Assembly: GCA_045597645.1 (NCBI GenBank)
Contig: JAZLKM010000053.1
Span: forward strand, 1-38,232
DNA: 38,232 nt
Reading direction: 5' to 3'
Source: JAKSSE01 sp045597645
GTDB taxonomy: Bacteria; Bacillota; Clostridia; Lachnospirales; Lachnospiraceae
Shown one piece after another: positions 24,459 through 32,931 of the stretch. Under the pieces are notes generated by a model. That model was not told the DNA's origin, did no database searches, and worked only from the letters and a program-made list of their open reading frames with translations. The number at the start of each line of letters is the position of its first letter. Within the stretch, counting starts at the first letter, position 1. The translations under genes and the position numbers were made by a program.

Positions 24459-25741
24459 TATTTCATCCTGCCGATTATTTTGTTAGCCTGAGCATATATC
24501 TCTTCCGGATCAAATCCTATATTATAGATGCCATTCTCATACAAAATCTTTCCATTTACCATGGTCATTTTTACATTCTGCTTGCTGCCGGAATACACGA
24601 TATTCTTAACAATATTATTAACCGGCTGCATATTTGGCTGATGCATGTCAAGCATTACGATATCAGCCAGCTTGCCCTCTGCCAGATCGTCACAGTCGTT
24701 TAGATTCATAGCATAAGCACCGCCCGCTGTTGCTGCATAGAGCACTTCGTCAGCCGGAACACATGAAGCATCGTTTTCCTTCACCTTTGCGAGAGCTGTC
24801 ATAAGGAACATCTCTCTGAACATATCCAGGCAATTGTTCGATGCAGGACCATCAGTACCTATTGCAAGGCTAATGCCCTCATCCAGATACCTCTTTATCG
24901 GTGCTATACCACTTGCCAGCTTAAGATTACTTGCAGGATTAGTTACTGCTGTAAGCTTTTTCGCCTTGAAAATCTCAAAGTCGCAGTCGTCCATCCATAC
25001 ACAGTGATAACCACCACCGCCATATTCGAACATTCCTAAATCATTCATAAGCTGTGTAGGTGTCTTACCCCAACGTTCCTTGCATTCCTCCACTTCGCGA
25101 AGAGTCTCTGCATTGTGAGCCCATACAGGTGATTTCAGCTCATTTGCGAGCTTGCTCACTCCCTCCATGAGTTCGAGTGAAGTCGTATATTCTGCGTGGA
25201 ATCCTACAATAAAGCTTACCAGCTCATCCATGCCATTTACTATCTCATAGTTTTGGCGAAGGATATCTACTGTTCCACCGAAATTGTTAAGTCCTGATGT
25301 CTGAACTGTTCTAAATCCACAGTCTACAGAAGCCTTGGCATTAACCGGAGGATAGAAATACATATCAAAGTTAGAGGTAATACCACTTGATAGATACTCC
25401 ATTATTCCCAGTATATTTAATGGATATACATCCTCCTCGGTAATCTTGCCCTCAACAGGGAATACCTGCTCATAGAGCCACTCCTGAAGTGGGAGGTCAT
25501 CTGCATATGATCTAAGTAATGTCATTGCAGTATGGGTATGCGCATTCTTAAAGCCAGGCATGAGTACGTTGCCATTGGCATCTATCTCTCGGTCCCACTT
25601 TAGTGCTTCCGGAGCATTCTCCTTAGCGCCAACATAGGCGATGCGGTTGCCCTTTACCCACAACTCGCCTTCTGTAATCTTGTAGCCATGGCCTTCGCCG
25701 GACAGCTGTAATATTTTTGCATTGTAAAATCTTGTATTCAT
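24458..25741 (-). CDS. mtaD: 5-methylthioadenosine/S-adenosylhomocysteine deaminase family amidohydrolase
   Basis: A cytosolic metal-dependent amidohydrolase of 427 residues. Metal ligands are His68 and His70 in PGFKNAHTHTAMTLLRS, the FHAEYTTS and AHNAETLREVEEC histidines, and the Asp of GTDGPASNNCLDMF. The wording LPLQEWLYEQVFPVE is typical of the MtaD/TrzF group, which removes ammonia from MTA or SAH. Other amidohydrolases of this group act on guanine or chlorinated triazines, so the substrate is inferred. A purine nucleoside phosphorylase gene lies 65 bases upstream and polyamine genes follow downstream, which fits MTA or adenosine recycling. The ATG follows AAAGGGACATA. Confidence 0.88.
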   Translation of the reverse strand: MNTRFYNAKILQLSGEGHGYKITEGELWVKGNRIAYVGAKENAPEALKWDREIDANGNVLMPGFKNAHTHTAMTLLRSYADDLPLQEWLYEQVFPVEGKITEEDVYPLNILGIMEYLSSGITSNFDMYFYPPVNAKASVDCGFRTVQTSGLNNFGGTVDILRQNYEIVNGMDELVSFIVGFHAEYTTSLELMEGVSKLANELKSPVWAHNAETLREVEECKERWGKTPTQLMNDLGMFEYGGGGYHCVWMDDCDFEIFKAKKLTAVTNPASNLKLASGIAPIKRYLDEGISLAIGTDGPASNNCLDMFREMFLMTALAKVKENDASCVPADEVLYAATAGGAYAMNLNDCDDLAEGKLADIVMLDMHQPNMQPVNNIVKNIVYSGSKQNVKMTMVNGKILYENGIYNIGFDPEEIYAQANKIIGRMK

Positions 25742-25806
25742 TATGTCCCTTTCGAGTCCTATAGTGCTCTACTTTGTATCTTCAGTGCAGTTAAGCTTCT
25801 GGCAGT

Positions 25807-26631
25807 CTAATCAATTTTTCCAATAATATCTGACACAAGCGCCTTGAACTGCTTTGCAACTGCGCGGCCTGCGTCAATAACCTCCTGCTCTGAAAGCGGC
25901 GTTGGTGAAATTCCAGCAGCCAGGTTGCAAATGCATGAGATTCCAATAATTCTCATTCCCATATGGTTTGCTGCAATGGCCTCAACTGCAGTACTCATAC
26001 CTACTGCATCTCCACCAATCACGCGGCACATATTTATCTCCTGCGGTGACTCATAGTTCGGGCCTGTAAGCTGCACATAGGTACCTTCACGAAGTCTGAT
26101 GTTGTGGTCTGCAGCACATTTTCTAGCGATATCCTGCAGGTCCTCATCGTAGATGTGGCTCATATCCGGGAAACGCACGCCAAGCTCCGAAATGTTAGGT
26201 CCAATAAGTGGTGATGGTACAAAATTAGCTATCTGACCTGTAATAAGCATCAGCTCTCCCACCTTAAATCCCTGCTTAATTCCACCTGAGGCATTGGTTA
26301 CAAAGAGTACTGATGCGCCCATCATCTTCATAAGTCTGGTCGGAAGTACTACATCAGTCATCGCATAGCCTTCATAGTAGTGTACACGGCCCTGCATGAT
26401 TACTGTCGGAACTCCATTTACACGAGCAAACACAAAACGTCCCTTGTGTCCTGGTGCTGTAGATACTGGAAATCCCTCTATGTCGTGATAATCAATGATT
26501 CCCTCTGCTTCTACCTCATCTGCAAAGTCTCCAAGTCCAGAGCCTAAAATAAGTGCCACCTTAGGTTCGAACGGAATGCGGTCCTTTATTGACTCGTAGC
26601 ATTTTACAAGCTTTTCATATACTGGATTCAT
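25807..26631 (-). CDS. punA: Purine nucleoside phosphorylase
   Basis: Trimeric-type PNP of 274 residues, catalysing phosphorolysis of purine nucleosides to base and ribose-1-phosphate. Key motifs are LILGSGLGDFADEVE (phosphate loop), MQGRVHYYEGYAM, VTNASGGIKQGF, LTGPNYESPQE and VGMSTAVEAIAANHMGMRI. The pocket reads ISCICNLAAG, with the Asn typical of 6-oxopurine enzymes, so inosine/guanosine rather than adenosine substrates are expected; this fits action after a deaminase. It is 12 bases behind the aldo/keto reductase. The ATG follows GGGGAGGGTATT. Confidence 0.94.
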   Translation of the reverse strand: MNPVYEKLVKCYESIKDRIPFEPKVALILGSGLGDFADEVEAEGIIDYHDIEGFPVSTAPGHKGRFVFARVNGVPTVIMQGRVHYYEGYAMTDVVLPTRLMKMMGASVLFVTNASGGIKQGFKVGELMLITGQIANFVPSPLIGPNISELGVRFPDMSHIYDEDLQDIARKCAADHNIRLREGTYVQLTGPNYESPQEINMCRVIGGDAVGMSTAVEAIAANHMGMRIIGISCICNLAAGISPTPLSEQEVIDAGRAVAKQFKALVSDIIGKID

Positions 26632-26643
26632 AATACCCTCCCC

Positions 26644-27639
26644 TTACATAAAAGTAATATCATCGATCTTATGAAGCTCCTCTGCGGTGAACTTCGGAGC
26701 ATCAATTATTCCAAGATTCTCTGTGATCTGTGACGGCTTTGAAGCGCCTATTAGCACTGAAGTCACCTCGTCATCTTTGATTACCCACGACAATGCCATC
26801 TGAGCCAAGGTCTGACCTCTTTGAGCTGCTATATCATTGAGCAGCTTGATTTTCGTAAGCTTCTCGTGTGTAATATCTGACGAATTAAGAAATACACTGC
26901 TCTTAGCTGCTCTACTATCTGCCGGAATACCGTTTAGATACTTATCGGTGAGCATACCTTGTGCCAGTGGAGAGAAAGCTATTATTCCCTTCTTTTCCTT
27001 GGCAGCGGCTTGCTTTAATCCGTTCTTCTCAATTGTGCGATCAAATATACTGTACTTATTCTGATTGATTATGAATGGAGCATTAAGCTCTTCCAATATC
27101 TTGGCAGCCTTAGTCATGCGCTCCCCATCATAATTTGACAATCCAACATAAAGTGCTTTTCCGCTTCTTACAATGTCAGCTAACGCAAGCATCGTCTCCT
27201 CAAGCGGAGTCTCCGGATCAGGTCTGTGATGATAATAGATATCTACATAATCAAGGCCTAACCTCTTAAGACTCTGATCCAGGCTTGCCACAAGATACTT
27301 TCTGCTACCCCAGTTGCCATAAGGGCCTTCCCACATATCATAGCCAGCCTTTGTAGAAATGATAAGCTCGTCTCTGTAGGCACTCATTTCTTCCTTAAGT
27401 ATACGTCCTAGATTAGCTTCTGCAGAGCCAGGAAGCGGTCCGTAATTATTCGCAAGGTCAAAATGAGTTATTCCATTGTCAAAGGCCGTAAAGCACATGG
27501 CCTTCATATTTTCATAATCATCATCTGTACCAAAATTATGCCAAAATCCCAAAGATACCTTAGGCATCATCAAGCCTGACGCTCCGCATCTCTTCCATCC
27601 ATCTTTAGTATATCTGTTCTCATTTGCTGTATAACCCAT
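26644..27639 (-). CDS. Aldo/keto reductase
   Basis: A cytosolic NADPH-dependent carbonyl reductase of 331 residues, closest in pattern to the YghZ/Kv-beta branch. The catalytic tetrad is visible: Asp and Tyr in HFDLANNYGP, Lys in ISTKAGYDMW and His in IYYHHRPDPE. YVGLSNYDGERM and SPLAQGMLTDKYLNG support the family, and SVLIGASKPSQI near the C-terminus is the cofactor-binding part. It likely reduces small aldehydes such as methylglyoxal, but the substrate cannot be named. It lies between a lipid kinase gene (11 bases) and the nucleoside phosphorylase gene. The ATG follows AAAGGAGGGAAAA. Confidence 0.93.
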   Translation of the reverse strand: MGYTANENRYTKDGWKRCGASGLMMPKVSLGFWHNFGTDDDYENMKAMCFTAFDNGITHFDLANNYGPLPGSAEANLGRILKEEMSAYRDELIISTKAGYDMWEGPYGNWGSRKYLVASLDQSLKRLGLDYVDIYYHHRPDPETPLEETMLALADIVRSGKALYVGLSNYDGERMTKAAKILEELNAPFIINQNKYSIFDRTIEKNGLKQAAAKEKKGIIAFSPLAQGMLTDKYLNGIPADSRAAKSSVFLNSSDITHEKLTKIKLLNDIAAQRGQTLAQMALSWVIKDDEVTSVLIGASKPSQITENLGIIDAPKFTAEELHKIDDITFM

Positions 27640-27650
27640 TTTTCCCTCCT

Positions 27651-28595
27651 TTATACCAGTGTATTAAGCATTCCTGGCAGGCATCTTACAGATAATTCTT
27701 TGGGCTCGCCGCCATACTCTCCATCAAAATGTAATACACTTGGATCATGTGTCTTAAGTTCATAAGACACGCACTCCACAATTTCAAACGCTTTAAACTT
27801 AAGGTGCTTACCTGCCTGCACAAATGGAAGCAGGAAAAAAGCTCTAAATCTGGATACTCCATGTGCCAAAAGCACCGACAGCTTTCCATCTGTTGCAGAC
27901 GCATCCGGAGCCATCTTAACTCCGCCGCCTTCACATTTGTGATTCATAGCAACAATAAATATAACTCTTTTTATCTTGCGAATCGGACCTCCGTCGAAGC
28001 TAATTTCAGCCTCGGTTGATGGCATAGTGAAAAATGCCTTAATGGTCAGCAATATATATGTGAGACTTCCTAGCCCTATGGAATTTAAAAATCCCTTAAG
28101 CTTACTGGTTAGGGCCTGCTTACATACATCTGCATCAACACCTATACCGGATGATATTGCAAATTTTCTAGTGTGTTCCTTGCCGTCAAGCTTATATGTC
28201 ACCTCGCCCAAATCCATCGGCACTGCTTGCTTGCAATCCAGCACTCTATCAAGATTCTCCAATGCTGTGCCATTTATTCCCATGCCTCTGGCCAGGTCAT
28301 TGCCTGAACCTGACGGTATATATCCGAAACGTACATGTTCAAAGTTGCACATTCCATCCAATACCTCATTAGCAGTACCATCTCCACCTAGCACTATAAG
28401 CGATATCTTATTATTCTCATTCGCAGCTTCGCATATGCCAGCAGCCAGTTCCTTCGCATGTCCTTCACGCTCAGTTACATAGGCGGTGTAATCAATGCCC
28501 TTATCCTTTATGGCCGCCTCTACCTCCTGCCACATAGCCTTTGCCTTACCACTTCTTGAAGTAACATTAACTATAAAATAGTATTTTTCGCTCAT
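27651..28595 (-). CDS. Diacylglycerol kinase family lipid kinase
   Basis: The 314-residue soluble kinase has the DAGK catalytic signature: FIVNVTSRSGKAKAMW, IVLGGDGTANEVLDGM with the GGDGT nucleotide site, and GYIPSGSGNDLARGMG. FDGGPIRKIKRVIFIVAMNH and HFDGEYGG in the C-terminal beta part complete the fold. It phosphorylates diacylglycerol or a related lipid, feeding phospholipid synthesis; YegS/BmrU-like members have other lipid substrates. The ATG at 28595 was chosen because AGAGGAG lies six bases upstream; the frame opens 13 codons earlier at 28634, right beside the T-tract of the preceding terminator. It is the first gene of the long minus-strand run. Confidence 0.93.
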   Translation of the reverse strand: MSEKYYFIVNVTSRSGKAKAMWQEVEAAIKDKGIDYTAYVTEREGHAKELAAGICEAANENNKISLIVLGGDGTANEVLDGMCNFEHVRFGYIPSGSGNDLARGMGINGTALENLDRVLDCKQAVPMDLGEVTYKLDGKEHTRKFAISSGIGVDADVCKQALTSKLKGFLNSIGLGSLTYILLTIKAFFTMPSTEAEISFDGGPIRKIKRVIFIVAMNHKCEGGGVKMAPDASATDGKLSVLLAHGVSRFRAFFLLPFVQAGKHLKFKAFEIVECVSYELKTHDPSVLHFDGEYGGEPKELSVRCLPGMLNTLV

Positions 28596-28624
28596 TGGAT
28601 TCTCCTCTAGGCACATTTTGCTAA

Positions 28625-28633
28625 ATTTTACCA
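28625..28633 (-). promoter_or_regulatory. Possible extended -10 for the lipid kinase run
   Basis: The minus strand reads TGGTAAAAT, an extended -10 element, 29 bases before the kinase ATG. The matching -35 position (TAGTCA) is poor and falls in the arm of the malQ terminator. Transcription may start here for the downstream run. Confidence 0.4.
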
Positions 28634-28634
28634 T

Positions 28635-28702
28635 AAAAAAAGCCCTCTGACTAGCACATGCATTTTCTCATTATGTAAAAATTCTGTGCCTCATCGGAGG
28701 GC
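28635..28702 (-). terminator. Terminator of lacI-malQ
   Basis: On the minus strand GCCCTCCGA pairs with TCAGAGGGC (one mispair of G-U type), and GCACA/TGTGC forms a second inner stem, followed by seven T residues. It starts 15 bases after the malQ stop codon. The loop is long for a terminator, about 43 bases between the outer arms. Confidence 0.8.
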
Positions 28703-28716
28703 CATTATTTATTTTG

Positions 28717-30228
28717 TTATTTCTTCTTTGGCTTATTTTTGCTTTCCGGCTTAAGCCTGCCATACATCCAGTTATAATGATGTAATCTCTTTGCCAGATC
28801 TGTCGTGAGTGCCTTCTCATCTACACGCCACTTCCAGTTGTTGCCAATGGTTGAAGGTGCATTCATACGGCTCTCCATGCCAAGCCCCAGGATATCCTGC
28901 ATTGGAAAAATCGCATAGTCTGCAACTGACTCCATAGCTCCGCGAATCATGCCCCAGTTATAACCCTCTCGGAAGTTAAGCTGCAGGTACTCTACTGCAT
29001 AGTCTACAGACTCCTTCGAAGCTATGTCAAACCAGGTCATAAGTGGTTCATTGTCATGTGTACCAGTATATACAACGCAATTTCTTGGGAACTGATATGG
29101 TGTATAGTCGCTCTCTGTGCGAGTATCGAATCCAAACTCCAATATCTTCATTCCAGGGAATCCCGTAGCCTCTATAAGCTCAGTGACATCATCTGTCAAA
29201 AATCCCAAGTCCTCTGCAATAATCGGAAGGTCTCCCAATGCTGCTTTGATTGCATCAAACAGCTTGATTCCTGGCCCCTTTCTCCACTCTCCTATACGGG
29301 CATTCTTCATGCCATAAGGAATGGCGTAGTAGCCAGCAAAGCCTCTAAAATGATCAATTCTAATGATGTCATATACTTTGCTCATGGCATCCACTCGGCG
29401 TATCCACCATTTAAAGCCGTCCGCTTCCATGGCATCCCATCTATAGAGTGGATTGCCCCACAGCTGACCATCCTCGGTAAAGCAATCTGGTGGACAGCCT
29501 GCCACATCAATCGGATCTAACTTTTCATCAAGATAGAACTGCTCCGGGCTGGCCCACACATCTGCACTATCCTGTGCCACATATATAGGCGTATCACCGA
29601 TAATCTCTATTCCCTTTGCATTGACATATTCCTTAAGTGCCCTCCACTGTTTGAAAAACAGGTACTGAAGCATCTCGTAGAATTCAACATCATCAGCATA
29701 CTTTTCCTTTGCCGTCTCAAGTGCCTTAGGCTCTCTTGCCTTCAGCTCCTCCTCTTCCCAAGTCACCCAGGAATCGCCGCCATGAGCATCCTTAAGGGCC
29801 ATAAACAGTGCAAAGTCAGGCAACCAGTCGGCGTTTTCTTTCACGAATGTGTCAAAGTCCGCTGGCTTCTTTTTTGCGAATCTCTTGTATGCTTTTCTAA
29901 AAAGCTTATATCTGTTTATATAGAGAGTGCCATACTCAACATAGTGCTTGTCGTAAAACCACTCGTAGCTGTCGCACTCTTTCTTGGTTAGCAATCCATC
30001 ACTTATAAGCTCATCCAAGTCTATAAAATATGGATTGCCTGCAAAGCTTGAAAAGCTCTGATACGGCGAATCACCGTAGCTGGTAGGGCAAATAGGAAGT
30101 ATCTGCCAGTATTTTACTCCTGCCTTGTCAAGAAAATCAGCAAATTTCCGTGCATTGGCGCCCATAGAGCCAATACCATAAGGCCCTGGCAATGACGAAA
30201 TATGTAATAGTACCCCTGTAGCTCTCAT
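28717..30228 (-). CDS. malQ: 4-alpha-glucanotransferase (GH77)
   Basis: Transfers alpha-1,4-glucan segments between maltodextrins, releasing glucose, in cytosolic maltose and glycogen metabolism. The 503-residue length fits GH77. The three catalytic residues are visible: nucleophile Asp292 in IIRIDHFRGF, acid/base Glu339 in IAEDLGF and Asp392 in YTGTHDNEPLMTW. SSLPGPYGIGSMG at the N-terminus, SPYQSFSSFAGNPYFIDL and GCPPDCFTEDGQLWGNP are family motifs. It lies 31 bases behind a LacI-family gene, so the regulator probably governs it. The ATG follows AGGAGACAAA. Confidence 0.97.
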   Translation of the reverse strand: MRATGVLLHISSLPGPYGIGSMGANARKFADFLDKAGVKYWQILPICPTSYGDSPYQSFSSFAGNPYFIDLDELISDGLLTKKECDSYEWFYDKHYVEYGTLYINRYKLFRKAYKRFAKKKPADFDTFVKENADWLPDFALFMALKDAHGGDSWVTWEEEELKAREPKALETAKEKYADDVEFYEMLQYLFFKQWRALKEYVNAKGIEIIGDTPIYVAQDSADVWASPEQFYLDEKLDPIDVAGCPPDCFTEDGQLWGNPLYRWDAMEADGFKWWIRRVDAMSKVYDIIRIDHFRGFAGYYAIPYGMKNARIGEWRKGPGIKLFDAIKAALGDLPIIAEDLGFLTDDVTELIEATGFPGMKILEFGFDTRTESDYTPYQFPRNCVVYTGTHDNEPLMTWFDIASKESVDYAVEYLQLNFREGYNWGMIRGAMESVADYAIFPMQDILGLGMESRMNAPSTIGNNWKWRVDEKALTTDLAKRLHHYNWMYGRLKPESKNKPKKK

Positions 30229-30259
30229 TTTGTCTCCTATTCAATGAATCCGCTAAACA

Positions 30260-31282
30260 CTATCTTCGTATTACACTCTCACCTTCAATCAGATTGAAGG
30301 GAACTGTCTCATAATATGTGGAAGGCTGAATGTCCTGCATCAGTCTCCCCAATGCTTCAAGCATTATCTCCACCGCACGCTTTACCAATGCTGGACCATC
30401 CTGCGCAACGGTAGTCAGCTTTGGACAATAATACTTGGCATATTCAGTACCATCGAATCCCATAACCGATATATCCTCAGGAACTCTCTTTCCCGCATCC
30501 ATTATAGCTCTAATGCATCCTATAGCCATAATATCCGATATTGCAAAAATAGCTGTAACATCTGGTGCTGACTCAAGCAGCCTCTCCGTAGCCCTATATG
30601 CGCTGTCAAACGCATATCTGCATACGCTGTAATGTGTGGTCGCATCAAATGCCATCCCATGCTCTCTAAATGACATCTGGCAGCCCTTAAGTCGTTCCTG
30701 AGCAGTAAATGATGTGCCAAGATTACCTCCTAACACACCGATTTCCTGATGTCCCATGCTAATCAGATAATCCACAGCTGCCTTGCTAGCCATTACATCA
30801 TCGGTTGATACACTGGAGAGATTCTTCATCGGCATACGACAAAGGTCCGTTGTTATGATCACGCTGGGAACTGTAACTGATTTAAAGTTTTTATTAAAGT
30901 GCTCCGGATTACCTCCCAGGAAAAATATCCCCAAGGGCTTTTGCTCTCTGCAGATTCGCACTCCGTACTCCACCTCATCCGCATCCTCGTCTACGTAGCA
31001 CACTGTAGTTGAGTATTTTGTCTCAGAAAGAAGACTCTCTATCTCCTCCACCATAGCACCAAATATCATATTTTTGGTACCCTTGACAATAATGGTAATG
31101 GAACTGTCCACCACCTGCTTGAGCTGACGGGCATTGCTATTAGGTACAAAGCCATACTTGTCGACTACAGCCATTATTCGAGACTTAGTCTCCTCGTTGA
31201 CATCCTTTTGGTTGTTGATTACTCTGGATACGGTACTGATAGAGTATCCTGATTCTCTCGCTATATCTTTTATCGTAACCAT
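30260..31282 (-). CDS. LacI/GalR-family regulator, probable regulator of malQ
   Basis: The 340-residue protein has a LacI helix-turn-helix, VTIKDIARESGYSISTVSRV and INNQKDVNEETKSRIM, in residues 1-50, and a periplasmic-binding-like sensor (about 60-340) with DDVMASKAAVDYLISMGHQE and SVMGFDGTEYAKYYCPKLTT. It likely binds a sugar, plausibly maltose or a maltodextrin given malQ. The perfect palindrome in its own promoter (31323-31338) suggests autoregulation. The ATG follows GGGGATACGTAG. A role beyond this operon cannot be ruled out. Confidence 0.93.
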   Translation of the reverse strand: MVTIKDIARESGYSISTVSRVINNQKDVNEETKSRIMAVVDKYGFVPNSNARQLKQVVDSSITIIVKGTKNMIFGAMVEEIESLLSETKYSTTVCYVDEDADEVEYGVRICREQKPLGIFFLGGNPEHFNKNFKSVTVPSVIITTDLCRMPMKNLSSVSTDDVMASKAAVDYLISMGHQEIGVLGGNLGTSFTAQERLKGCQMSFREHGMAFDATTHYSVCRYAFDSAYRATERLLESAPDVTAIFAISDIMAIGCIRAIMDAGKRVPEDISVMGFDGTEYAKYYCPKLTTVAQDGPALVKRAVEIMLEALGRLMQDIQPSTYYETVPFNLIEGESVIRR

Positions 31283-31300
31283 CTACGTATCCCCAGTCCA

Positions 31301-31338
31301 ATTATATGGTCGGTAATGTTTTCTGAAAACGTTTTCAG
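31301..31338 (-). promoter_or_regulatory. lacI-malQ promoter with overlapping LacI operator
   Basis: On the minus strand the -35 TTTTCA (31329-31324) and -10 TATAAT (31306-31301) are 17 bases apart. CTGAAAACGTTTTCAG at 31323-31338 is a perfect 16-bp palindrome with a central CG, the shape LacI-family proteins bind, and it covers the -35. A second overlapping palindrome, GTTTTC-T-GAAAAC, spans 31318-31330, so three half-sites lie in a row. Confidence 0.8.
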
Positions 31339-31344
31339 TATAGA

Positions 31345-31403
31345 TAGAAATATACCCCACTCCTATTAATTTCGCAAGCAGAAATTTAAAGAGTGGGGTA
31401 TAT
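31345..31403 (-). terminator. Long hairpin ending the xylB transcript
   Basis: ATATACCCCACTC (31350-31362) and GAGTGGGGTATAT (31391-31403) form a perfect 13-bp stem, with an inner stem AATTTC/GAAATT. On the minus strand TTTCTATC follows. It begins two bases after the xylB stop codon, and the lacI operator lies just beyond it. Confidence 0.75.
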
Positions 31404-31405
31404 TA

Positions 31406-32875
31406 TTACATTTCTCTATAGATATCCTTAAGTGCTGGATATATTTTCTTAAAGGTCTGGTATCTCTCCTCGTAAAGTGCTGTAAGCTCCTTATCAGGCT
31501 CCACTGTATCTACCACCTTTACTATGCTCTCGCATGACTCCTGAACAGATGCATATTTGCCACATGCGACTGCTGCAAGCATTGCTCCACCAAGTGAAGG
31601 ACCTTCCTCGCATGCTACTACATTTACCGGTATACCCAGAATGTTAGCTATCATCTTTTTCCAGAGTGCGCTCTTAGCTCCGCCTCCGCAGATCTTGGTT
31701 GACTTAATATCAATGCCAAGGCTCTTAGCCACCTCAAACGAATCTCTAAGTGCAAAAGCTACACCTTCAAGCACTGCCTGGGTCATATCGGTTCTGGTGC
31801 TGTCCATAGTCATTCCTACGTAAGCGCCACGAGCTCTTGGATCATTGTGTGGTGATCTCTCGCCCATAAGATATGGCAGGAAATATACATGATTCTTGCC
31901 AAGCTTGTCATCAGTAATGCCAGCCTGCTCTGCAGCATAGTCCTTAGTACCAATGATATCATCCATCCACCACTTGTTGCATGATGCTGCTGAAAGCATG
32001 CATCCCATCAAGTGATAATGTCCATCTGAATGAGCAAATGCATGTAGTGCATTAAAGCTATCTACTGCGAATTTCTCGCTAGCGATGAAGACTGTACCTG
32101 ATGTTCCAAGTGAGATATTGCAAGCGCCATCTCCTACTGTTCCGGTACCTACAGCAGCTGCTGCATTATCGCCTGCTCCTGCTGCTACTTTTACATTCTC
32201 AGGAAGTCCTAAAAGCTGTGCTACATCTGATTTTACTGTTCCAATCTCCTCGTAGCTCTCAAAAAGCTTCGGAAGCTGTTCCTTAGTAATATGACATATT
32301 TCAATCATCTCATCAGACCAGCACTTATGCTCAACGTCCATGAGAAGCATTCCTGATGCATCGCTCACATCTGTTGCATGCACGCCTGTAAGCTTATATG
32401 CGATGTAATCCTTAGGAAGCATTATCTTCGCTATCTTTGCAAAAAGCTCAGGCTCATTTTGCTCCATCCAGAGAATCTTTGGTGCAGTAAATCCAGCAAA
32501 TGCGATGTTAGCAGTATACTTTGACAGCTTGTCCTTGCCAATCTCATTGTTGAGATAGTCTGTCTGTGCCTCTGTACGTCCGTCATTCCACAATATTGCA
32601 GGGCGAAGTACATTGTCATCGCTGTCAAGAACTACAAGACCATGCATCTGACCGCCAAAGCTGATGCCCTCTACCGGCGTAGCCTGGGCAGTAATAAGCT
32701 CCTTTATACCAGTAACGCAAGCATCCCACCAGTCCTCTGGTTTCTGCTGGCTCCAGCCCGGCTTAGGGAACTCAATAGGATATTCCTTCGATACGATATT
32801 TTTGATTGTGCCGTCAGCTTCCATGAGAAGAAGCTTTACAGCTGAAGTACCTAAATCTACTCCGATAAATGACAT
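31406..32875 (-). CDS. xylB: Xylulokinase-type FGGY carbohydrate kinase
   Basis: Phosphorylates a ketopentose, normally D-xylulose, at C5 with ATP. The 489-residue product starts at the ATG at 32875, five bases after GGAGG; the frame opens 9 codons earlier at a GTG. MSFIGVDLGTSAVKLLLM is the FGGY actin-like phosphate loop, EGISFGGQMHGLVVLD is the xylulokinase motif, and the ATPase part holds SLGTSGTVF and ICGGGAKSALWKKMIA. It follows a FucI-like isomerase gene after a terminator hairpin (32886-32915). With an isomerase supplying the ketose it completes a two-step entry into the pentose phosphate pathway. Related kinases accept D-ribulose or other ketoses, so the sugar is not fixed. Confidence 0.93.
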   Translation of the reverse strand: MSFIGVDLGTSAVKLLLMEADGTIKNIVSKEYPIEFPKPGWSQQKPEDWWDACVTGIKELITAQATPVEGISFGGQMHGLVVLDSDDNVLRPAILWNDGRTEAQTDYLNNEIGKDKLSKYTANIAFAGFTAPKILWMEQNEPELFAKIAKIMLPKDYIAYKLTGVHATDVSDASGMLLMDVEHKCWSDEMIEICHITKEQLPKLFESYEEIGTVKSDVAQLLGLPENVKVAAGAGDNAAAAVGTGTVGDGACNISLGTSGTVFIASEKFAVDSFNALHAFAHSDGHYHLMGCMLSAASCNKWWMDDIIGTKDYAAEQAGITDDKLGKNHVYFLPYLMGERSPHNDPRARGAYVGMTMDSTRTDMTQAVLEGVAFALRDSFEVAKSLGIDIKSTKICGGGAKSALWKKMIANILGIPVNVVACEEGPSLGGAMLAAVACGKYASVQESCESIVKVVDTVEPDKELTALYEERYQTFKKIYPALKDIYREM

Positions 32876-32885
32876 AATTACCTCC

Positions 32886-32915
32886 AAAAAATCCCCTGCC
32901 ACTAGGACAGGGGAT
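32886..32915 (-). terminator. Intergenic terminator or attenuator before xylB
   Basis: On the minus strand ATCCCCTG pairs with CAGGGGAT, with CC/GG and one bulge inside, followed by TTTTTT that runs directly into the xylB GGAGG. It separates the isomerase from xylB, and there is no clear promoter after it, so xylB probably depends on read-through and is expressed below the isomerase. Confidence 0.8.
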
Positions 32916-32931
32916 ACTGAAAAATCAAATC

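Noticed and set aside
27976..28482. Plus-strand frame of 168 codons
   Set aside because: Antisense to the lipid kinase; the peptide is Ser/Pro/Leu-rich with no domain or ribosome site.
29056..29520. Plus-strand frame of 154 codons
   Set aside because: Antisense to malQ with intact catalytic residues; it is a shadow of that coding sequence.
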